Of a DNA stretch of 18,482 bases, positions 12,898 to 18,482 are shown piece after piece. Position numbers and translations under genes: made by a program. The DNA lies in NCBI GenBank assembly GCA_028719205.1, contig JAQUKH010000041.1, positions 1-18,482 of the forward strand. Reading direction: 5' to 3'. Position 1 is the first letter of the stretch. Each line of letters opens with the position of its first letter. Source of the DNA: a bacterium (GTDB lineage: Bacteria > JACRDZ01 > JAQUKH01). The notes under the pieces were generated by a model. The model made no database searches and was not told where the DNA came from. It saw only the letters and a list, made by a program, of their open reading frames with translations.

Positions 12898-13030
12898 AAT
12901 AACGAGCGAATAATATAAATTAAATAGAATATTTATTTAGTTTTCAGGAATACAAGGTTTAAAATATTAGTGATCTAATTCAAAGTTTCTATCAGAATAT
13001 AATAACCATAAAACAGAAGGGGGTATTTGT

Positions 13031-14149
13031 ATGTATCAAGAGAAAAGAACAAATGCTCGTTTTGAACCTCCAGAGATAAATGTTTCAGCGAAAACAACAT
13101 CTGGAAACCAGCTCACTGGATATTTACTTGATATCTCCTCTGGGGGGTTGGCAATAGATTTACCAGAAAAGGTAGATCTCCCGGATATAAATTCTAAAGT
13201 AGAAATCAATGTAAGAATTAAGGATTATTCTCCAAACTGGATTTCACTCGGTTATGCTAACGTTTCACGCAGATGGACTGAATCAACATATTTTGATAAT
13301 GGGAAAGGAGTTGCACTAATACTTGATGCTAAAATTACAGACCAAAATTTATATCGTTTTCTTTTAAAAGGAACGCAACAACATACTCGTTTGATAAAAC
13401 AAGATAGTTTAGCGTCCCAAGATATCAACCATCTTAGTGCATATAGACGTTCACTTTCTGATTGTCAAATACATCTATTTACAAGCACAATAACACTTTC
13501 GGTATCATTTGCAGCTGCGTATTTTGCATTAAATTATTATGGTATAGTTACAAAAAGTAAAGACGATATTGCTATGAGTTTTTGGCGTACTCTTGTAGCA
13601 GCTTTGCCAGGAATTATTGCAATCGTTTTTGGTCTTATGGTTTCACAAAAAAATGCGTCAATTCAACGGATTGATGCTTATTTGACAGTACTTAAGGAAT
13701 GTTTAATTAAAAATAGTTATCCACGAGAATATAAGGGATGGGAAACGGAATCATTTAAATTAAGGCATGTTATGAATACCACGTCTTGTGAAAATTGCGA
13801 AATTATTAGAAAATGTGGCACATTAACAGAAAGAGAGCAAAAGTATCTTGATTCCCGTAAACTTTTTACAAATCCACCAATTGATATTTATTATATAATT
13901 ATGTATTTTAGCTTCTATGCAATATTAATAATATCAACGATTGCAGTAGTTTTTGAATTGCAGCAATATCAATGGGGTTTAAATATATTTATGTTAATAA
14001 GCTCTACAATAACATTGATTATGTTGATTTCATTATTTGGTATATTTTATTTAAACGTTCAACTTAGAAAAGGAAAATATTCGATTGATTATTACAAACG
14101 TTGCTGGATTGATTTACTTAGCAGATGTCGAAAAAATGTTATTTTATAA
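13031..14149 (+). CDS. PilZ domain fused to a four-helix membrane domain
   Basis: This 372-aa protein opens with a PilZ domain carrying both c-di-GMP-binding motifs: R6-x3-R10 (EKRTNARF) and D34-x-S36-x2-G39 (LLDISSGGLAID). After a linker, hydrophobic helices lie at about 148-170, 185-205, 288-308 and 315-341. Between helices two and three is a cytosolic segment with AYLTVLKECLIKNSYP, GWE and a cysteine cluster (C253, C256, C262). The second membrane region (ASIQRIDAYLTVLKE) resembles no family I can name. The likely role is sensing c-di-GMP at the membrane. Position next to a cyclic-nucleotide defence operon makes a defence effector possible, but motility or envelope control is equally consistent. 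It is transcribed alone from a near-consensus promoter, with a G-rich ribosome site before the ATG. Confidence 0.75.
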   Translation: MYQEKRTNARFEPPEINVSAKTTSGNQLTGYLLDISSGGLAIDLPEKVDLPDINSKVEINVRIKDYSPNWISLGYANVSRRWTESTYFDNGKGVALILDAKITDQNLYRFLLKGTQQHTRLIKQDSLASQDINHLSAYRRSLSDCQIHLFTSTITLSVSFAAAYFALNYYGIVTKSKDDIAMSFWRTLVAALPGIIAIVFGLMVSQKNASIQRIDAYLTVLKECLIKNSYPREYKGWETESFKLRHVMNTTSCENCEIIRKCGTLTEREQKYLDSRKLFTNPPIDIYYIIMYFSFYAILIISTIAVVFELQQYQWGLNIFMLISSTITLIMLISLFGIFYLNVQLRKGKYSIDYYKRCWIDLLSRCRKNVIL

Positions 14150-14195
14150 ATATTTGAACAAAAGTGTATCCGTTGTTGCCTAGAGTGACTAATTA

Positions 14196-14223
14196 TTGAC
14201 AAATATTTGAAGAATGGTACAAT
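14196..14223 (+). promoter_or_regulatory. Promoter for the exported peroxiredoxin
   Basis: TTGACA (14196-14201), 16-bp spacer, TACAAT (14218-14223). The leader to the ATG at 14296 is about 65 bases. The -35 lies at the end of the third CTAG-type repeat unit. Confidence 0.65.
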
Positions 14224-14295
14224 CACAATATACCAAGATGAGCAAGATTAGATATGCCGGGTGTAGGCTTTGCTAAGGCCCAAACAGGAGGACTT

Positions 14296-14895
14296 ATGAA
14301 ACAAATTTCAGGCGTTTTATTTTTTGTTCTTGTGTTGATAAGCTTTGGAAATTTTGGTGCTTTTGCGGAAAATAAGAAAGTGTCGGCCGCGCATATTTGC
14401 CAGGTTGGCAATTTGAAAAGTACCGATAGCCAGACATTACTAAAGGTAGGCGATAAAGCTCCGGATTTTGAGTTGATATCTATCTCTGGTGAAAAGGTCA
14501 GTTTAGGACAGTATTTTGGCAAAAAAAATATTGTTATTTCATTTGTGCCGGCGGCATGGACCCCGGTATGTTCAAATCAGTGGCCTGGATACAATGAAAT
14601 TGAGGATATTTTTAAGGCGCATGACGCGATACTTTTGGGAATTACGGAAGATAACATTCCCACTCTATATGCCTGGACGCAGGATATGGGCGGTGTTTGG
14701 TTCCCGGTCTTGTCTGATTTTTGGCCTCATGGTGCTGTGGCGATGAAATATGGAGTTTTACGTTCCAGCGGCACTTCAGAACGCGCGTTATTTGTTATTG
14801 ACAAAAAAGGTATCATTTCTTACATAGATGTGCACAATATTAATACCCAGCCGGACATTGATGTTTTAACTGATGAGTTGAAGAAATTGAAATAA
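14296..14895 (+). CDS. Exported AhpC/TSA-family peroxiredoxin
   Basis: This 199-aa thioredoxin-fold peroxidase has the peroxiredoxin active-site motif P85-x3-T89-x2-C92 (FVPAAWTPVCSNQWP) and the conserved arginine in SERALFVIDKKG. The N-terminus MKQISGVLFFVLVLISFGNFGAFA is a signal peptide with cleavage likely after A24, placing the enzyme in the periplasm. The only other cysteine is C35, near the mature N-terminus, so it is 1-Cys-like or uses an unusual resolving cysteine. The start at 14296 is chosen because AGGAGG lies a few bases upstream and the signal peptide follows directly; an earlier in-frame ATG at 14254 lacks both. It would reduce hydrogen peroxide or organic peroxides. Transcribed alone. 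Confidence 0.88.
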   Translation: MKQISGVLFFVLVLISFGNFGAFAENKKVSAAHICQVGNLKSTDSQTLLKVGDKAPDFELISISGEKVSLGQYFGKKNIVISFVPAAWTPVCSNQWPGYNEIEDIFKAHDAILLGITEDNIPTLYAWTQDMGGVWFPVLSDFWPHGAVAMKYGVLRSSGTSERALFVIDKKGIISYIDVHNINTQPDIDVLTDELKKLK

Positions 14896-15163
14896 ATGAG
14901 TTTGCGGCCAAAAATATTATTATAGACGCCCAAAGAGTAAAGTGTTATAATTATTTAAGATAGTTAAGCAGTCATTGAAAACCTCTAATCGGTTCAATCC
15001 ACTAAAGGTGTACAAGTCGGCTTCGTTCAAAAGAACTCTTTCCAAAATAAAGACTTCGGAATAAATCCTGTATGTTAGAAAAATATGAAAGAATAATTTG
15101 GGAGTTCAATAGATATTGTTTTTGGAATTAGTATAATATTTAATCTTAAAATTGGAGAAATAA

Positions 15164-16237
15164 ATGGATGTTGGAATTGTAGGATTGCCTAATGTCGGGA
15201 AATCAACGCTTTTTAACGCTTTAACGGGCGCGGGTATTGCCGCGGAAAATTTTCCTTTCACAACAATTGAGCCTAATGTTGGGATCGTGCCTTTGCCTGA
15301 TGAAAGGATGAATGTTTTAGCGGAAAAAGTCAGCAGTAAAAAAATCGTGCCCGCGGGAATACGATTTGTTGATATTGCCGGAATTGTTAAGGGCGCGAGC
15401 AAAGGCGAGGGGCTCGGAAATAAATTTTTGTCGCATATCCGGGCGGTGGACGCGATTACACATGTAGTTCGTTGTTTTAGAGATGATGATGTTATAAATG
15501 TGCTGGGTAATCTTGATCCTTTGCAGGCCGCGGATATTATAGAAACAGAGCTTTTATTAGCTGATCTGCAGCAGGCTGAGAACGCGCTTGAAAGAGTAAG
15601 AAAATCTGCAAAATCAGGAGATGCGGAGGCTAAAGCGAAATTTGAAATAATTCAAAAAGTCATTGAGGGTTTTAACGATGGCAAATCGATCAGAGTCCAA
15701 AAGATCGATAAAACTTTAATTGGTGAATTTCAGTTTTTAACTGAAAAACCGCTATTGTATGTCGCGAATACTGATGAAAAAAATACCTGTCCTGATATGA
15801 TAAAAACACTGGAAGAACGCGCGAAATTAGAGGGAGCGGGGATAGTTGTTTTGTGCGCTAAAATGGAAGCTGAAATTGTTGAACTGCCCCAGGAGGATCG
15901 CGCGTCATATTATGAAGCGGCGGGAATAATATCACCCGGGCTTACAAAATTAGCTCAGGAAGGCCAGAAACTTCTTGACCAGGTATGTTTTTTTACAACC
16001 GGGCCGAAAGAAACAAGGGCCTGGCTGGTCTCAAGAGGGACTAAAGCTCCAAAAGCCGCGGGGAAGATCCATTCGGATATAGAACGCGGTTTTATCAGGG
16101 CTGAAGTTTATAGATATGATGATCTTATTAAATATGGCTCAGAACAGGAATTAAAATCTAAAGGCTTAGTGACATTAGAAGGAAAAGAATATTTAATGCA
16201 GGATGGAGATGTCGTTAATTTTAGATTTAATATTTAA
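15164..16237 (+). CDS. ychF: Ribosome-binding ATPase YchF (OLA1/Obg family)
   Basis: This complete 357-aa YchF has G1 GLPNVGKST (7-15), G2 in FPFTTIEPN, G3 DIAGIVKGAS, and G4 NTDE in place of the NKxD of true GTPases, the feature linked to ATP preference in this family. A helical hairpin domain (about 130-200) and the C-terminal TGS domain (KETRAWLVSRGTKAPKAAGKIHSDIERGFIRAEV, ending DVVNFRFNI) follow. YchF binds ribosomes and modulates translation and the oxidative stress response. The ATG is preceded by TTGGAG. A TATAAT lies at 15132-15137 but no convincing -35 is visible. The 268-base gap before it holds nothing else I can name. A terminator hairpin follows at 16244. Confidence 0.97.
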   Translation: MDVGIVGLPNVGKSTLFNALTGAGIAAENFPFTTIEPNVGIVPLPDERMNVLAEKVSSKKIVPAGIRFVDIAGIVKGASKGEGLGNKFLSHIRAVDAITHVVRCFRDDDVINVLGNLDPLQAADIIETELLLADLQQAENALERVRKSAKSGDAEAKAKFEIIQKVIEGFNDGKSIRVQKIDKTLIGEFQFLTEKPLLYVANTDEKNTCPDMIKTLEERAKLEGAGIVVLCAKMEAEIVELPQEDRASYYEAAGIISPGLTKLAQEGQKLLDQVCFFTTGPKETRAWLVSRGTKAPKAAGKIHSDIERGFIRAEVYRYDDLIKYGSEQELKSKGLVTLEGKEYLMQDGDVVNFRFNI

Positions 16238-16243
16238 AAAATA

Positions 16244-16275
16244 AAGAATAGGGGTAGCGTCCTATTCTTATGTTT
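16244..16275 (+). terminator. Terminator after ychF
   Basis: AAGAATAGG (16244-16252) and CCTATTCTT (16261-16269) form a 9-bp stem around an 8-base loop just after the ychF stop. The following T-tract (ATGTTT) is weak, so termination may be partial. Confidence 0.6.
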
Positions 16276-16367
16276 GATCATAATATATATTTAATTGCCC
16301 CAATTTTCTATACTCTTCAGTTCTTCCGCTTTTCCGAACTACGATTTGCCTGAGTCGATATTCCATT

Positions 16368-16395
16368 TTGAAAAATGAAGTTAATCTGATATACT
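16368..16395 (+). promoter_or_regulatory. Promoter for the TPR/pseudo-archaemetzincin operon
   Basis: TTGAAA (16368-16373), 16-bp spacer, TATACT (16390-16395) with TGA upstream. The run AAGTTAATCTGATATACT nearly matches AAGTTAATTTGATATAAT in the 12870 promoter. Confidence 0.6.
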
Positions 16396-16419
16396 AACAA
16401 AAAAATAAATGGAACAATT

Positions 16420-17556
16420 ATGAATAATAATAAATTTAAATGTTTATTCCTGTTTTTAATTATTTTATTTCTGATGGGATGCGCTGCTAGAAATATAAAA
16501 AAGCAATCAGATATTGATCTCAAAAAGCTGGAGGAAAGGGCAAAATATCTTAATACTTTAAGTGATGTTCATGCCCGGAATTATGTTCAAATATATTTTG
16601 AATTGGCAAATGCATACATGAGTTCAGGACGAAATGAAGATGCAATCGCCGCTCTTACGAAAGGCCTGCGAGTGAATTCCTGGGATTACGGAAATCAATA
16701 TATTCTCGCTAAACTTGAAATAAAAAAAGGATTTTATCAGCAGGCATCAGAAAGGCTTAATTTTATAATAGAACATTGCAACGATCCTTCACTTATCGAT
16801 TCAACTAAAGCCTTACTTTCAATGGAGGAATTTAAAAATATTAAGGACCAGGCAGTTCTGCGTCCGAATTTGCATAATTATAAGCTTTATATCCTCAAAT
16901 TTAAAGGCGCAAATCCGCTTATTGTAACCTCTATCGCTTCTCGCATTACTCAAGAGTTTGGTTTGATGGTTGAGATTATTGAAGATGAAGCTATTCCAAG
17001 TGAATCTGATATCAGAAATAAAGCTTCCAATCAAAATTTATCCATGCAAAAACAATATAACGCAACTATTCTTTTAGATCAGATCCTGAAAATCTATAAA
17101 GACAAGCTGTCTGAAAAAATGACACTGGGGATATTAGGAATTATTGGTAGTGATATATATGCGGAGGATTACAATTTTCTATTTGGCCTGGCAAGGGAAC
17201 AAATAGGTGTTATAAGTTACGCGCGCTTTTTTGACAATGATCTGGCATGGGATATTGTAATTAAGCGCAGTGTTATGCAGGCATTTTCTTCAACCGGTTT
17301 TATTCTCGGTATCCCCCGTTGTACAACAGCAACATGCGCGCGCGCTTATCCTCATAATCTTTCTGAACATGATAGAAAAGATGATAAGCTTTGTATGATA
17401 TGCCTGGAAAACCTAAACAAAAAATATGCAACAACCAAAACAAACAAAGACCAAATAACAGAATCTCAGCAATTTAATCATTCTTCCGAATCAATGCACG
17501 GGGCTGCGAGTACGCAGTCCGTGATTTCTATTGTTAAAAGAGATAATTATGAATAA
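16420..17556 (+). CDS. TPR lipoprotein with catalytically dead archaemetzincin-like domain
   Basis: This 378-aa protein begins with a lipoprotein signal: a hydrophobic run then lipobox LMGC (C21). TPR-like helices follow (about 52-135: YFELANAYMSSGRNEDAIAALTKGL and the next unit). From about 153 the sequence looks like archaemetzincin (AmzA): KLYILKFKGANPLIVTSIAS, LGILGIIGSDIYAEDYNFLFGLA, GVISYARFF, and a C-terminal cysteine arrangement G297-x3-C301-x4-C306-x18-C325-x2-C328. This reproduces the spacing of the AmzA motif HExxHxxGx3CX4CMX17CxxC. The catalytic part is SSTGF (290-294) instead of HExxH, and R300 replaces the third histidine. The structural zinc site is kept and the catalytic site lost, so I infer a non-enzymatic envelope protein. 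The downstream gene overlaps its end by eight bases. Confidence 0.7.
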   Translation: MNNNKFKCLFLFLIILFLMGCAARNIKKQSDIDLKKLEERAKYLNTLSDVHARNYVQIYFELANAYMSSGRNEDAIAALTKGLRVNSWDYGNQYILAKLEIKKGFYQQASERLNFIIEHCNDPSLIDSTKALLSMEEFKNIKDQAVLRPNLHNYKLYILKFKGANPLIVTSIASRITQEFGLMVEIIEDEAIPSESDIRNKASNQNLSMQKQYNATILLDQILKIYKDKLSEKMTLGILGIIGSDIYAEDYNFLFGLAREQIGVISYARFFDNDLAWDIVIKRSVMQAFSSTGFILGIPRCTTATCARAYPHNLSEHDRKDDKLCMICLENLNKKYATTKTNKDQITESQQFNHSSESMHGAASTQSVISIVKRDNYE

Positions 17557-18130
17557 AAAAACAAAATTACTTTTATCAGTTATAGTTATGTTAATACTTG
17601 GGATTAGTCATCATCCAGCAATTTACAAGAAAACAAATGCTGCTGAAAACATGGATTCAGAAACATCATCGGTTATTTCAGATAAATTAAAAGAAAAAGA
17701 AGTGATTAATAAAAATAGTCCTTCCGGCAAAAACGATATGGATTCAAAACAATATAAGACATTAACCAATGATGGTTTTGTTCGTGATTGGACCACGTCT
17801 GAAGCGTATACTTCGCAAAGTATGCACGAAAGTTTCAAAGCGGAAGTATTGAAAATATTCTCCGCAAAAGAGGGTGATGCTTTATTCCGGGTTTATGTTG
17901 TAAAATGGAAGGGGCAGGAAGTTATAGCGGATGATCCTCTTGTATCGAGCGACTATAAGGTCGGAGATACAGCCACAATACTTATGATGGATTTACCACA
18001 TCCCAGCGGAAAAGCCAATAAACGCCTTCTCAATTTTACAATTATGCCTACTCAAAGTGAGCCGATTGACCGTGAAAAGGCATTAAAAGAGTTAAATGAA
18101 CTCGAGAAAATACTAGAAAACAATAAATAA
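17549..18130 (+). CDS. Exported hypothetical protein, coupled to the pseudo-archaemetzincin lipoprotein
   Basis: This 193-aa protein of unknown function has an N-terminal hydrophobic segment (MNKKTKLLLSVIVMLILGIS) with cleavage plausible after TNAA, so it is likely periplasmic. A charged, low-complexity linker (about 37-65) precedes a compact C-terminal domain beginning FVRDWTTSEAYTSQSMHESF. That domain contains the beta-rich stretch AEVLKIFSAKEGDALFRVYVVKWKGQEVIADDPL and VGDTATILMMDLPHP. I chose the ATG at 17549, which overlaps the preceding stop (17554-17556) and implies translational coupling; a TTG at 17531 would extend it by six residues. The pair probably works together at the envelope. 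No homologous family is recognised. Confidence 0.7.
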   Translation: MNKKTKLLLSVIVMLILGISHHPAIYKKTNAAENMDSETSSVISDKLKEKEVINKNSPSGKNDMDSKQYKTLTNDGFVRDWTTSEAYTSQSMHESFKAEVLKIFSAKEGDALFRVYVVKWKGQEVIADDPLVSSDYKVGDTATILMMDLPHPSGKANKRLLNFTIMPTQSEPIDREKALKELNELEKILENNK

Positions 18131-18194
18131 GCCCCAGACAATCCAAAATGGACGTGCAGCAATGTTATAGGTATTTTAAAAGGAAAATGATAAC

Positions 18195-18482
18195 GTGAAC
18201 AATGAAAAAAATCCGGTATTCCCGGCTGAACGATCAGGCACTCTTGATAACAAACTGCGGAGATGGATGCAGGATCCTAAAAAAATATTGAGCCCCTATG
18301 TAAAAGAAGGAATGACTGTCCTTGATATAGGCTGCGGCCCGGGTTTTTTTTCCATCGATATAGCCCGAATGGTCGGCAAATCCGGCAGGGTCATTGCGTC
18401 CGATTTGCAGGAAGAGATGCTTCAAAAGCTGAGAGATAAAATCCAGGGAACGGAACTCGAGGAACGTATAACACTGCATAAA
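18195..18482 (+). CDS. Class I SAM-dependent methyltransferase (3' truncated by window end)
   Basis: The frame is open from a GTG at 18195 to the last base (96 codons); AAAGGAAAA lies about ten bases upstream. The visible part has an N-terminal lead with LRRWMQDPKKILSPYVKEGMTV, then SAM-binding motif I VLDIGCGPGFFSIDIA and motif II VIASDLQEEML, as in UbiE/Methyltransf_11-type enzymes. The substrate-determining C-terminus lies outside the window. No function beyond SAM-dependent methylation can be assigned. It follows the exported protein by 64 bases with no visible terminator. Confidence 0.85.
   Translation, partial: MNNEKNPVFPAERSGTLDNKLRRWMQDPKKILSPYVKEGMTVLDIGCGPGFFSIDIARMVGKSGRVIASDLQEEMLQKLRDKIQGTELEERITLHK

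Noticed and set aside
14985-15003. GGTTCAATCC resembling a tRNA T-loop
   Set aside because: The flanking bases do not form the 5-bp T-stem and no acceptor or anticodon arms can be built around it.

Overview
The window reads as part of the chromosome of an uncultivated, AT-rich, Gram-negative-type bacterium. A lipobox protein, several signal peptides, a secreted peroxiredoxin and a PilZ protein support a diderm cell. Genes of moderate GC (rRNA methylase-like, YchF) are mixed with very AT-rich ones, and the intergenic DNA carries dispersed composite repeats like those I associate with candidate-phylum genomes. I cannot name the phylum. No rRNA, tRNA, CRISPR array or transposase gene was found.

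Layout. 1-537 is the 3' part of a DA1-like protein whose HExxH metallopeptidase motif is degenerate. 564-2804 (minus strand, convergent with it) encodes a membrane protein with a spermidine-synthase-like core. A strong promoter at 2856-2885 drives an RlmN/Cfr-type radical SAM gene (2922) and a DUF486 membrane protein (3996); an MDR oxidoreductase (4412) follows. From about 5.36 to 10.78 kb each gene or gene pair is bounded by repeat clusters: a nucleotidyltransferase plus a 57-aa partner (5422/5966), a secreted TPR protein (6696), a DUF4258/YgiT-type toxin-antitoxin pair (8406/8726), and a GC-rich CPBP intramembrane protease (9523).

10776-12615 is the most interesting part: a Pycsar-type anti-phage operon. 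A PycTM-like membrane effector (10776) is followed by a class III nucleotide cyclase (11268) whose purine-reading positions are changed. Behind them lie a small membrane protein (12045) with a frameshift in an A7 run, and a 50-aa proline-rich protein (12463) with a duplicated GYRPPPPPPKP motif. After a repeat-rich gap comes a PilZ-membrane fusion (13031). This protein couples a predicted c-di-GMP sensor to four membrane helices and could be another signalling or defence component.

From 14.2 kb housekeeping-type genes return: an exported peroxiredoxin (14296), the YchF ATPase/GTPase (15164) with a terminator, a TPR lipoprotein (16420) ending in an archaemetzincin domain that has lost its catalytic residues, a coupled exported protein (17549), and the start of a SAM methyltransferase (18195).

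Two points cross regions. The TPR gene and the Pycsar operon share one duplicated promoter-leader of about 200 bp. Several promoters have the same architecture: TTGA-type -35, 16-bp spacer, and TGA-TATAnT extended -10.
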